Shown: positions 1-8,170 of the stretch, piece by piece
Numbering within the stretch: the stretch's first letter is position 1
How the letters are laid out: each line of letters opens with the position of its first letter
NCBI GenBank assembly: GCA_965116715.1
Contig: OZ220724.1
Span: forward strand, 310,001 to 374,000
Origin: Poriferisodalis sp965116715
Lineage (GTDB): Bacteria > Actinomycetota > Acidimicrobiia > Acidimicrobiales > Poriferisodalaceae
Direction: 5' to 3'
DNA length: 64,000 nt
Position numbers and translations under genes: made by a program
The notes under the pieces: generated by a model
What the model was told of the DNA's origin: nothing
The model's input: only the letters and a program-made list of their open reading frames with translations
Databases searched by the model: none

Positions 1-1326
1 GATGCCGCCACTGTGCGGGCCGCAAGCGACTGTGCCGCGTTGATCGGCGAGCTGCGCTCAGCAGCGACCCAGCGGTGGGATCGCGCCGTGGCAGGGTGCG
101 AGGCGCACGGCGTCCGCAACTCGCAGGCCACGGTGATCGCGCCCACGGGAACGATCTCGTTCATGATGGATTGCGACACCACCGGCATCGAACCCGACTT
201 GGGCCTGGTGAAGCACAAGAAGCTCGTCGGCGGCGGCGACCTGCGCATTGTGAACTCGACCGTGCCCGTGGCGCTCGGTCGGCTGGGCTATTCGCTGGGC
301 GAGATCGCCGACATCGAGGCGCACATTCTCGAGACCGGCGGCATCGGCGGGGCGCCACACCTGGCCGAAGATCATCTCTCGGTGTTCGCCTGCTCGATCG
401 GCGATGACGCGATTTCCCCGCAGGGCCACATGTCGATGATGGCGGCGTGCCAGCCCTTCGTCTCGGGTGCGATCTCGAAAACCGTCAACTTGCCCGAATC
501 GGCGACGGTCGATGACATCGAGGACTTGATCGTCGAATCGTGGCGGCTGGGGCTCAAGGCGGTGGCGATCTATCGCGACAACTGCAAAGTGAGCCAGCCC
601 CTGTCGGTCGGACCGGCGACCTCGCCCTCGATTGCACCGGCCATCGGTGCGCCAGCCCCTGGTGCAACAGCCGCCGGCGTGTCAGTCGAGGGGGCCACGG
701 CATCGGCTGCGGCCGCGTTGGGGGGAGCGGTGGTGCCGCCGCGCAACCGGCTGCCGCGCAGCCGCCGGTCGCGCACGTTCTCGTTCCGGGTCACTGACTG
801 TCACGGCTACATGACCGTCGGCGAGTATGACGACGGCCGACCCGGCGAGATCTTCCTCACCGTGGCAAAGCAGGGTTCCACGTTGGCCGGGATCATGGAC
901 GCATTCGCCATCTCGGTCAGCCACGGCCTGCAGTACGGGGTGCCGTTGCGCTCCTACGTGGAGGCATTCACCAACATGCGGTTCGAGCCTGCGGGGCTCA
1001 CCGACGACCCCGAGCTGCGAATTGCCACCAGCATCGTCGACTACATCTTCCGCCGTCTGGCGCTCGAGTACCTGCCGTTCGAGGAGCGCACCGAGTTGGG
1101 AGTGCTCAGCGTCGAAGAGCGCACCGATCCGCCATTGCCGGGGCTCGAGAGCGCATCTGTCGAGAGCGCGATCGGCGCTGAGCCGGCGCCAGATCCGCCA
1201 TCGCGGCGCTCCGAGGTCGGCGGGTATGCCGACGCTCCGCTGTGCATGACCTGCGGCGACCGGATGGTGCGCGCCGGCTCATGCTTCGCCTGCCGCTCCT
1301 GCGGGGCCACCAGCGGCTGCGGCTGA
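1..1326 (+). CDS. nrdJ: Vitamin B12-dependent (class II) ribonucleotide reductase, C-terminal part
   Basis: Partial gene, open at the left edge of the window; 441 residues are visible. It reduces ribonucleotides to deoxyribonucleotides with adenosylcobalamin. The visible part holds the end of the catalytic barrel, with PTGTISFMMDCDTTGIEP near residue 48, then an Ala/Pro-rich linker at about 200-250. A TSCPD-type domain follows (FRVTDCHGYMTVGEYDDGRP; GSTLAGIMDAFAISVSHGLQ). The tail has paired cysteines (CMTCGD, CFACRSCG, CG), matching the zinc-binding/redox tail of NrdJ, which re-reduces the active site. The long low-complexity linker is lineage-specific. It converges on the MFS-ferrochelatase gene with only 22 bp between stops. 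The family call is firm; the start is outside the window. Confidence 0.93.
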   Translation, partial: DAATVRAASDCAALIGELRSAATQRWDRAVAGCEAHGVRNSQATVIAPTGTISFMMDCDTTGIEPDLGLVKHKKLVGGGDLRIVNSTVPVALGRLGYSLGEIADIEAHILETGGIGGAPHLAEDHLSVFACSIGDDAISPQGHMSMMAACQPFVSGAISKTVNLPESATVDDIEDLIVESWRLGLKAVAIYRDNCKVSQPLSVGPATSPSIAPAIGAPAPGATAAGVSVEGATASAAAALGGAVVPPRNRLPRSRRSRTFSFRVTDCHGYMTVGEYDDGRPGEIFLTVAKQGSTLAGIMDAFAISVSHGLQYGVPLRSYVEAFTNMRFEPAGLTDDPELRIATSIVDYIFRRLALEYLPFEERTELGVLSVEERTDPPLPGLESASVESAIGAEPAPDPPSRRSEVGGYADAPLCMTCGDRMVRAGSCFACRSCGATSGCG

Positions 1327-1348
1327 GCGTCGGGCTGCTGGTCGGCAG

Positions 1349-3733
1349 TCAGGCGCCTCGCCCGATCGGGCAGCATCCCGGAGCGCAGCTGTCCGGGTGT
1401 GGCCCGAGATGTCCGACCGCGGGTCGGTCGGCCCGCAAGCCCGCCGTCTCCTCCACCAGATCCACCAGTGCCTCGACGAACAGCGGGTGCGTGCCGACTG
1501 CGCGGGCACGCACCATCGCGATGCCGGCGCGAGCGGCAGTCGCGCGCGCCGTAGTGTCGAGATCGACCAGCACCTCCATGTGGTCAGAAACGAAGCCGAG
1601 CGGCACGACGAGGACGGTGCTGCAGCCCATCGAGCCGAGCTGGGCGAGACGGTCGTTGATGTCGGGTTCCAGCCACGGAACCTGCGGCGGACCGCTGCGA
1701 GACTGGTAGACGACCTCGATCTCGCCCGTCAAGCCCGCCATGTCGGCGACGGCCTGCGCGGTATCGGTGAGCTGCGCCTCGTAATCGCAGGACGCAGCCA
1801 TCTGACTCGGCAGGCTGTGCGCAGTGAACAGCGTGTGCACGTCGCTGCGCAGGCGCGCACCGTCGAGTGCCTCACGGATGCGCTCAGCAACGGCACCGGC
1901 GAACCCAGGGTGATTGCCATAGACGCGCACGCGAGACATGCGCGGTGCTGCGGTCACGTCGTCCACAGCCTGCGCGAGGTCTTCGTGGTACTGGCGGCAG
2001 CCGGAATACGAGCTGAATGCCGAGGTCACGATCACCGCGGCGTGGCGACGGCCCTCGCTGACCATCTGGTCGACGGTGTCACGCAGATAGGGATGCCAGT
2101 TCCGGTTGCCCCAGTAGCAGGGCAATGATGTGCCCCGGCGAGCCAGCTCGCCGGACAGGGCCGCCAGCAACGAGCGGTTCTGCTCGTTGATGGGGCTGAC
2201 ACCGCCGTGGCGCAGGTACTGCGCTTCGACGCGCGCAAGCCGCTCTGGGGGCACATAGCGTCCCCTGGTGACGTTCTGCAGGAACGGCATGACGTCATCG
2301 GGACCTTCCGGCCCGCCGAACGACAGCAGCAGCACGGAGTCGATCGCTGCGCTCCCGAGCGTCGATGGAGCCGGGGCTACGCGGAACGACTGCACCGTGA
2401 CAGGTCTGCTGCGCCCCACCACGGCCGCTGCAGTCGCAGTGCTCGGCCGGGCTGCGGGCGCCGTCTCGACCCGCTCGCGGGGCGCCGGCGTCGGGGTGCG
2501 AGCGGCGGCCTCACCCCCGCCGACCGTGGCGAGGGGAACGGCACGGGCGCGACTCGCAGCAATCAGGAGCGGCACCGAGCTGAGCGCGACGATCATCGCC
2601 GCCACGATGGTCACGCGGTAGCCGGCGTCGTCGATCAGCAGCCCAGCCAGCGGCGGGCCGGCCAGCCCGCCGATGCCTGCAGCGGTGTACAGCGCGCCCA
2701 GGACGCCGCCGAGGCCGGCGAGCCCGAAGAGCTCTGCGGCAACCGCAGGGGACAGCGCGATGAACCCGCCGTAGCTGGTGCCCATCACCAGCGTGTAGAT
2801 GACCAACACCGGGTAGTTGTCGCCGGCGAAGAGCCAGATCAGGTAGCTCAGCCCCATGATCGTGAAGGAGAGCTGGTACAGCCGCATGAGCGGCAGCACC
2901 GTGCCGAGTGCCCCGAGCAACAGCCGTCCCCCCAGCGAGGCCAAGCCGATGATGCTGATCAGCCACTGGCCTCCCGGCTTGCCAAGGTCGTCCAGGTAGT
3001 CCTTGATGTAGACGATCGGAATGAACAGGCTGGCGCTCAGCAGCATCATCGAGAAATAGAGCAGCGTGTACCGCCGGTTGTGCATCAGCCTGCGCAGCGA
3101 CGGCATCTCGCCCTGGGGCGTCACATTGGGCGGCCGTCGCGCGGCTATCGCTGCCAGCATCAGCAATGCCGTGGACACGACAGCCATCACTTGGTAGGTG
3201 TCGCGCCAGCCGTAGAGCTCGATGAGCCATTCCGCAGCCCACGCCCCGGCGGAGTGTCCCAAGCCGATTCCGGCCACGGCGACACCCAGCGCTGCTGTGC
3301 GGTGACGATCGAACCACCCGCCGACGACGGACACCATCGGCACGTATGCGCATGCCACGCTGATGCCGACGCCGAGCACGTACGTCGTCATCGCCAGCCA
3401 CAGGCTTTGAGCGAGGCTGGTCGCCCACAGGCCGGCCCCGAGCGCGATGGCTCCGGCGAGAAGCACCCGCCGGGGTCCGTAGCGGTCGCCGAGTCGGCCG
3501 GTGAACACACCGAGCACGAAATAGAGGAACGTCGGGATAGCGAAGAGCAGCGCGGCCAGACCGGTGCCGATGCCGAACTCGTCACGGATGGAGGCGAGGA
3601 CGACTCCGAAGCTGTAGGCAACAGCAAAGACAGCGAACGTGGCGAGTGCTGCTGAGGCAGCGACGAGCCAACCGGCGCCCGAGTCCAGCCTGACGCTGTG
3701 CGCAGCCGTGTCGTCGAAGCTGCCAGCGCTCAA
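1349..3733 (-). CDS. MFS transporter fused to ferrochelatase (coproporphyrin type)
   Basis: One uninterrupted frame encodes two proteins that are normally separate. Numbering from a TTG start at 3733 (GAGGA 7-9 bases upstream), residues about 22-397 form a 12-helix MFS permease of the monocarboxylate/oxalate-formate type, with GRLGDRYGPRRV in the loop after helix 2. An Ala/Pro/Thr-rich linker covers about 397-464. Residues 465-794 are a complete ferrochelatase: LLLSFGGPEGPDDV at the start, catalytic His639 in TAHSLP and Glu720 in SDHMEVL. Cys579 (SYSGCRQY) and Cys783, 787 and 788 could ligate the [2Fe-2S] cluster known in actinobacterial coproporphyrin ferrochelatases. The frame stays open 33 codons further up (to 3832), so the start is uncertain. 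An internal start in the linker is possible but has no good ribosome site. Inferred role: iron insertion for heme synthesis, tethered to the membrane beside a transporter of unknown substrate. Confidence 0.85.
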   Translation of the reverse strand: MSAGSFDDTAAHSVRLDSGAGWLVAASAALATFAVFAVAYSFGVVLASIRDEFGIGTGLAALLFAIPTFLYFVLGVFTGRLGDRYGPRRVLLAGAIALGAGLWATSLAQSLWLAMTTYVLGVGISVACAYVPMVSVVGGWFDRHRTAALGVAVAGIGLGHSAGAWAAEWLIELYGWRDTYQVMAVVSTALLMLAAIAARRPPNVTPQGEMPSLRRLMHNRRYTLLYFSMMLLSASLFIPIVYIKDYLDDLGKPGGQWLISIIGLASLGGRLLLGALGTVLPLMRLYQLSFTIMGLSYLIWLFAGDNYPVLVIYTLVMGTSYGGFIALSPAVAAELFGLAGLGGVLGALYTAAGIGGLAGPPLAGLLIDDAGYRVTIVAAMIVALSSVPLLIAASRARAVPLATVGGGEAAARTPTPAPRERVETAPAARPSTATAAAVVGRSRPVTVQSFRVAPAPSTLGSAAIDSVLLLSFGGPEGPDDVMPFLQNVTRGRYVPPERLARVEAQYLRHGGVSPINEQNRSLLAALSGELARRGTSLPCYWGNRNWHPYLRDTVDQMVSEGRRHAAVIVTSAFSSYSGCRQYHEDLAQAVDDVTAAPRMSRVRVYGNHPGFAGAVAERIREALDGARLRSDVHTLFTAHSLPSQMAASCDYEAQLTDTAQAVADMAGLTGEIEVVYQSRSGPPQVPWLEPDINDRLAQLGSMGCSTVLVVPLGFVSDHMEVLVDLDTTARATAARAGIAMVRARAVGTHPLFVEALVDLVEETAGLRADRPAVGHLGPHPDSCAPGCCPIGRGA

Positions 3734-3929
3734 GACGCAGTCCTCGAGATCAGGGCGAACGCGCCGCCGGTAGCTATGGCGGGTGACGAGGACGTATCGG
3801 CCATGCTGGGTTGGGGCTGCCCTTCCACACACGCATGCACCGCCAGTGCGGTCACGGCGCGAACGGGCACATTACTGCCGTACCGTTGCACGGGCACCAG
3901 ACGGCCCACACGTGACCCAGAGCAGCGAC

Positions 3930-4241
3930 ATGTCCACTCACACCGCCAGCATCCATGCCGCCAGCGGCCGTGCCACCAGCGGCCGCATCGCCAGCGGCCA
4001 TGCCGCCATCGGTTCTGCTGCGGGCAGTCCCGAGGTCATCGAGCGCCCGGACACCCGCACGACCGACGGCGACCACGATCGCTTCTCCCATTACGTCAAC
4101 AAGACCGCCTTGACTCGCTCGGCCGTCAACGGCGAGGCGGTCGTGGCGTTGTGCGGCAAGAAGTGGGTGCCCACACGCGACGGCGAGCGTTACCCCGTAT
4201 GCCCGGCCTGCAAGGAGATCTACGCCGGTTTGCGATCATGA
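3930..4241 (+). CDS. DUF3039 family small protein
   Basis: A 103-residue protein of the actinobacterial DUF3039 family, whose function is unknown. The conserved core is the C-terminal half: ERPDTRTTDGDHDRFSHYVNK, then VALCGKKW and YPVCPACKEIY. The three cysteines suggest a small zinc or metal site. The N-terminal 35 residues are an Ala/Ser/Gly-rich stretch encoded by a degenerate 15-base tandem repeat (gccagcggcc units near 3958-4010). The ATG at 3930 is chosen because family members begin close to the ERPD segment; a GTG at 3912 or 3783 is possible. It is transcribed divergently from the MFS-ferrochelatase gene. Confidence 0.75.
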   Translation: MSTHTASIHAASGRATSGRIASGHAAIGSAAGSPEVIERPDTRTTDGDHDRFSHYVNKTALTRSAVNGEAVVALCGKKWVPTRDGERYPVCPACKEIYAGLRS

Positions 4242-4295
4242 ACCGCGAATGTGACCGATGCCCGATTGCGGCCCGCGACTAGCCTTCACCGCATA

Positions 4296-5258
4296 GTGAC
4301 CGACACTCAGGTTCGGATACACGTTCCGGGCAATCACCTCATGGTCGGCGTGCTGGGTCAGCGCGACGAGCACCTGCGGCTCGTCGCGGATCACTTCGCG
4401 GATGCCGACATCCATGTGCGCGGCAACGAGATCACCGTCGCTGGGCCCAGTGCAACACTCGTCGGGCAGGTGTTCGAAGAGATGGTGCACGTCCTCGAAG
4501 CCGGCCAGCGCATCGAGCCCGAAATGCTCGACCGCGTCATCGACATGGTCGAAGCCGACGAGAGCCCGAGCGATGTGCTGTCTGCGCCGATCGTGCGCGC
4601 CCCCAACGGCAGGGTGGTACGCGCCAAGAGCGCCGGCCAGAAGCGCTATGTGGAACTGATCCGCTCCAACATCGTGACGTTCGCCGTCGGACCGGCCGGT
4701 ACCGGCAAGACCTGGCTGGCGGTGGCGCTGGCCGTTGACGCGCTGATGTCGAAGTCAGTGCGACGCATAGTGCTCACCCGGCCGGCGGTGGAAGCAGGCG
4801 AACGGCTCGGATTCCTGCCCGGGGATCTGATGGCAAAGATCGACCCGTACCTCGCCCCGCTGTATGACTCGCTGTACGACATGCTCGACGTGGAGACCGC
4901 TGCCAAGCTGCTCGAGCGCAAGACGATCGACGTGGCACCGCTGGCATTCATGCGCGGCCGCACCCTGAACGACAGCTTCATCATCTTGGACGAAGCACAG
5001 AACACCACTCCCGAGCAGATGAAGATGTTCCTGACCCGCATCGGATTCGGCTCCAAGGTGGTCGTGACCGGCGACCGGACCCAGATCGACGTGCCAGGCG
5101 GCAAGAGCGGCCTCATCGATGTGGAGCAGTCACTTGACGGCATTCCCGGACTTGCCTTCGCGCGCCTCGGCAGGCGGGACATCACCCGGCATCGCATCGT
5201 CGGCGACATCGTGGCGGCATATGACCGGCGTGACGCGAAACGCAACGGCAGCGAGTGA
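4296..5258 (+). CDS. phoH: PhoH family ATPase (PhoH-like protein)
   Basis: A 320-residue PhoH-like P-loop ATPase that opens the conserved actinobacterial phoH-ybeY-corC-era cluster. Walker A is GPAGTGKT at 132-139 and Walker B is IILDEAQN near 229-236; GDRTQIDVPGGKSGL is also typical. The N-terminal RNA-binding-like segment (DEHLRLVADHF, IHVRGNEITVAG) matches the family and sets the GTG start at 4296; a GTG at 4251 is an alternative. A TAGCCT box lies 10 bases upstream of the start, so the transcript may be nearly leaderless. The function is not settled; its neighbours point to ribosome and RNA metabolism. The stop is followed by ybeY with little or no spacing. Confidence 0.92.
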   Translation: MTDTQVRIHVPGNHLMVGVLGQRDEHLRLVADHFADADIHVRGNEITVAGPSATLVGQVFEEMVHVLEAGQRIEPEMLDRVIDMVEADESPSDVLSAPIVRAPNGRVVRAKSAGQKRYVELIRSNIVTFAVGPAGTGKTWLAVALAVDALMSKSVRRIVLTRPAVEAGERLGFLPGDLMAKIDPYLAPLYDSLYDMLDVETAAKLLERKTIDVAPLAFMRGRTLNDSFIILDEAQNTTPEQMKMFLTRIGFGSKVVVTGDRTQIDVPGGKSGLIDVEQSLDGIPGLAFARLGRRDITRHRIVGDIVAAYDRRDAKRNGSE

Positions 5259-5355
5259 ACGGACGGCGCAGGGACGCTCAGCAGTTCGTCGCGCCGCGCC
5301 TGCTGGTGGCTGCGCTGCCGGTGCCGGTGCCGGTGCCGGCGTCGGCGAGCACCGC

Positions 5356-5886
5356 GTGCTGATCGCAGATCGCCAAGACGACGTGAGACTCGACACCAGG
5401 CGCTATCGCGCCTTGGTGCGCCGGGTGCTTGACGCCGAGGGGGTGCCGCCGGGCGCCGAGACAGCGGTGACGTTCGTCGGCCGCGATGAGATGGCAGAGC
5501 TGAATGAAGCCCACATGGGTCACGCCGGGCCAACCGACGTGCTTGCTTTCCCGCTGGATTTAGTGCCGGATCCGCAGCCGCTCGACGACCCCAGCGCCCC
5601 AACGACCGGACACCGGTTGGCGGGCGACATGGGCGTCGGAGCCGATCAGGTCGGCTCAGCCCTGGTCGGCGACGTCGTCGTGTGCCCAGCAGTCGCGGTG
5701 GCGAATGCGACCGAAGGCACGGATTCTCGGCCGGGTCACGACGGCAGCGTCACTGCGGAAATCGATTTGCTCGTCGTGCACGGTGTGCTGCACTTGCTCG
5801 GCATGGATCACGCCGAGCCCGCCGCGGCCGCTGCCATGCGCGCCCGCGAGACTGAGCACTTGCGCAGCTTGTGGAGCCGTCCATGA
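5356..5886 (+). CDS. ybeY: Endoribonuclease YbeY (rRNA maturation factor)
   Basis: A metal-dependent endoribonuclease for 16S rRNA 3' maturation and ribosome quality control. The zinc motif is HGVLHLLGMDH near the C-terminus, and GPTDVLAFPLD is the second family motif. An acidic/Gly-rich insertion of about 40 residues sits between these motifs. The GTG at 5356 (VLIADRQDDVRLD) aligns with the usual N-terminus and gives 176 residues. The frame stays open upstream through a Gly-Ala repeat (GAGAGAGAG), so a start nearer the phoH stop cannot be excluded. The stop overlaps the next gene's ATG (ATGA), implying translational coupling. Confidence 0.9.
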   Translation: MLIADRQDDVRLDTRRYRALVRRVLDAEGVPPGAETAVTFVGRDEMAELNEAHMGHAGPTDVLAFPLDLVPDPQPLDDPSAPTTGHRLAGDMGVGADQVGSALVGDVVVCPAVAVANATEGTDSRPGHDGSVTAEIDLLVVHGVLHLLGMDHAEPAAAAAMRARETEHLRSLWSRP

Positions 5887-7262
5887 ACTGGGTGCTGGGA
5901 GCTGTCGCGGCGGCGATCCTGCTCGCGGCGGCAATGTTCCTGCGATTGGTCGAGGCGACGTTCGTGCGTCTGGGCCGCGCCCGTGCGTCAGGGCTCGACG
6001 AATCCAACGGCAACGGCGAGCGCCACAACGGCGACCGCGACAACGGGCACCCGAACGCCTCGCCGAAGGCCTCGCTGGAGCAGCTCGTGGCTGACCGCGA
6101 GATCGTGCTGGGACCCGTCTCGCTCCTGCGCGTCCTGGCCCAGGTGACGCTGGTGGGCGGCGTCACCTGGGTTGCCGCGAGCCGAACCGGTGCAGCGGGC
6201 GTCGTGACGGCCATGGCCGTGACAGCGATCGTGCTGTTCGGTGTGACTGAGGCAATGCCCCGGCGCTGGGGGGTTGAGGCCAACGACCGCATGGCGCGGG
6301 TGCTCGCGCCAGTTGCTCGGGTGCTGAGTCGTACTGGGCCGCTCGCTTGGGTGGCTCGGCTGCTGGCGTTTCCGGCGAGAGCAGTGGGGCCTGCAGCCGC
6401 GCAGGGCGACAGCGGCGAGGTCACCGAGGACGAGTTGGTGGCGCTGGCATCGGCTGCCGCGCAGGCCAGCCTGATCGAGGACAGCGAGGCGGAGCTGATC
6501 GGCCAGATCATGGAACTCGGCGACACCATCGTGCGAGAGGTGATGGTGCCGCGTCCCGACATGGTCACGGTCAGTCTCGACGACAGCGTCGCCGACGCGC
6601 TGGAGCAGGTCATCGCCTCGGGCTTCACCCGCCTGCCGGTGACCGCCGCCAGCGTCGACGACCTCCGGGGCATCGTGCTGGCGAAGGATCTCGTCGCTGC
6701 CTACCTGCATGGCGCCCCGCCGGAGGGGGAGGGACCCGATGAGGTAGCCACGTGCGCGCAGGTGCTGCGGCCGGCCACCTTTGTGCCCGAGACGAAGCGG
6801 GTCAGCGACCTGATGCGCGAGATGCAGGAGTCCAAATCTCACTTGGCCATCGCCGTGGACGAGTACGGCGGTGTCGCAGGGCTGGTCACGCTCGAGGACA
6901 TCATCGAGGAGCTCGTCGGGGAGATCGCCGACGAGTACGACGCCGACGAAGCGTTGATCCAGGTGGTGGGCGACAGCGCGTTCCAGTTCTCTGGGCGGCT
7001 GCCTGCGGCGCGGTTGGCAGAGGTGCTGGAGCTCCGACTGCCCGAAGGCGACTGGGACACCGTCGGGGGCCTGGTGCTGGACCGCATGGGTCACGTGCCC
7101 GAGACCGGCGAGACCACCGAGCTGGACGGCTGGTGCCTGTCGGCGCTCGAAGTCGAGGGCCGGCGCATCAACCTTGTCGGAGCGCGGCGCGGTGCCGGCC
7201 CCGATGACGCCGGCGCGGTCGGCGCGGCCTCGTATGACGCCGACCGCGTGGGTTCGGGGTAG
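5883..7262 (+). CDS. HlyC/CorC family membrane protein with tandem CBS domains
   Basis: A 459-residue membrane protein: DUF21-type hydrophobic N-terminus (helices at about 3-25, 78-100 and 103-125), two CBS domains (about 200-340; VMVPRPDMVTV, HLAIAVDEYGGVAGLVTLEDIIEELVGEI) and a C-terminal CorC_HlyC domain. The family is linked to Mg2+/Co2+ export or tolerance; the hemolysin name is historical. A hydrophilic stretch rich in Asn/Gly/Asp (about 38-62) interrupts the membrane domain. The ATG at 5883 overlaps the ybeY stop. It lies in the standard phoH-ybeY-corC-era order. Confidence 0.9.
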   Translation: MNWVLGAVAAAILLAAAMFLRLVEATFVRLGRARASGLDESNGNGERHNGDRDNGHPNASPKASLEQLVADREIVLGPVSLLRVLAQVTLVGGVTWVAASRTGAAGVVTAMAVTAIVLFGVTEAMPRRWGVEANDRMARVLAPVARVLSRTGPLAWVARLLAFPARAVGPAAAQGDSGEVTEDELVALASAAAQASLIEDSEAELIGQIMELGDTIVREVMVPRPDMVTVSLDDSVADALEQVIASGFTRLPVTAASVDDLRGIVLAKDLVAAYLHGAPPEGEGPDEVATCAQVLRPATFVPETKRVSDLMREMQESKSHLAIAVDEYGGVAGLVTLEDIIEELVGEIADEYDADEALIQVVGDSAFQFSGRLPAARLAEVLELRLPEGDWDTVGGLVLDRMGHVPETGETTELDGWCLSALEVEGRRINLVGARRGAGPDDAGAVGAASYDADRVGSG

Positions 7263-7276
7263 GCCCGGAGCGGGCG

Positions 7277-8158
7277 GTGCGCTCAGGCTTCGTGACCCTT
7301 GTCGGGCGCCCGAATGCAGGCAAGTCGACGTTGCTGAACTGCCTGGTGGGCAGAAAGATCAGCATCACGTCCGACAAGCCCCAGACCACGCGCCTGCGGG
7401 TCATGGGCGTGCGGCACCTGCCGGAGGCGCAGATCGTCTTTGTGGACACTCCCGGCATCGGCAAACCGGTCACCTCGCTGGGCGAGCAGCTGAATGAGAC
7501 GGCGCGGACGGCCATCGCCGAGCTGGAGCCGGTGGACGTGATCTGCATGGTGCTCGACGCGACCGCACCGCTGGGCCGCGGCGACCGCTTGATCTGGGAA
7601 TCGTTGCCGTCGGGCGTGTCCACGGTGGTCGCCGTCACGAAGTGCGACCGCGCGTCGAGAGCCCAAGTGCTGGAGCAGCTTTCCGCCGCTGCGGAGTTCG
7701 ACGCCGGCGCGTATTTCCCAGTGTCAGGAACGACAGGCGAGGGCACCGATGCCTTGGTCGCCCACCTCGCGGCCGGCCTAGGCGAGGGCCCTGCCTACTT
7801 TCCTCCCGAGAGCATCACCGATCTGCCCGATGCGTGGCGCATCTCCGAGGCCGTGCGCGAGCAGTTGCTCGCGCGGCTCGGCGACGAGCTGCCCTACAGC
7901 ATCGCGGTCCGCGTCACCGAGTGGGAGCCGGCCCGCATCCGTTGCGACATCGCCGTAGAGCGGCCATCGCAGAAGGGCATCGTCATCGGCAAGGGCGGGC
8001 GGATGCTGCGAGAGGTCGGCACCGCGGCACGCCGCGAGCTCGGCCTCGACGGCGTCTACTTGGAGCTGCGTGTCCGCGTGGAGCCGGACTGGCAGCGCAC
8101 GCCCGATGCCGTGGCGCGCATGCTCGCACCCGAGGCTCCTTCAGAGCCCCACGACTGA
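7277..8158 (+). CDS. era: GTPase Era
   Basis: A 293-residue GTPase that binds the 3' end of 16S rRNA during small-subunit assembly. G1 is GRPNAGKS (10-17), the switch region has KPQTTR, G3 is DTPG, and G4 is TKCD in place of NKxD. The KH domain is C-terminal, with KGIVIGKGGRMLREVG. Length is normal. The start is a GTG 14 bases after the preceding stop, with a weak GGAGCGGG ribosome site. Last gene of the phoH cluster; it converges on dinG with 12 bp between stops. Confidence 0.95.
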   Translation: MRSGFVTLVGRPNAGKSTLLNCLVGRKISITSDKPQTTRLRVMGVRHLPEAQIVFVDTPGIGKPVTSLGEQLNETARTAIAELEPVDVICMVLDATAPLGRGDRLIWESLPSGVSTVVAVTKCDRASRAQVLEQLSAAAEFDAGAYFPVSGTTGEGTDALVAHLAAGLGEGPAYFPPESITDLPDAWRISEAVREQLLARLGDELPYSIAVRVTEWEPARIRCDIAVERPSQKGIVIGKGGRMLREVGTAARRELGLDGVYLELRVRVEPDWQRTPDAVARMLAPEAPSEPHD

Positions 8159-8170
8159 CGGCTCGGCCCC

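Noticed and set aside
5119..5355. Upstream extension of YbeY within the phoH 3' end
   Set aside because: The extra residues are low-complexity and would overlap phoH; the family N-terminus aligns at 5356.
7277..8158. Era G4 motif TKCD instead of NKxD
   Set aside because: Thr at this position is familiar in actinobacterial Era proteins, so it is not a lesion.
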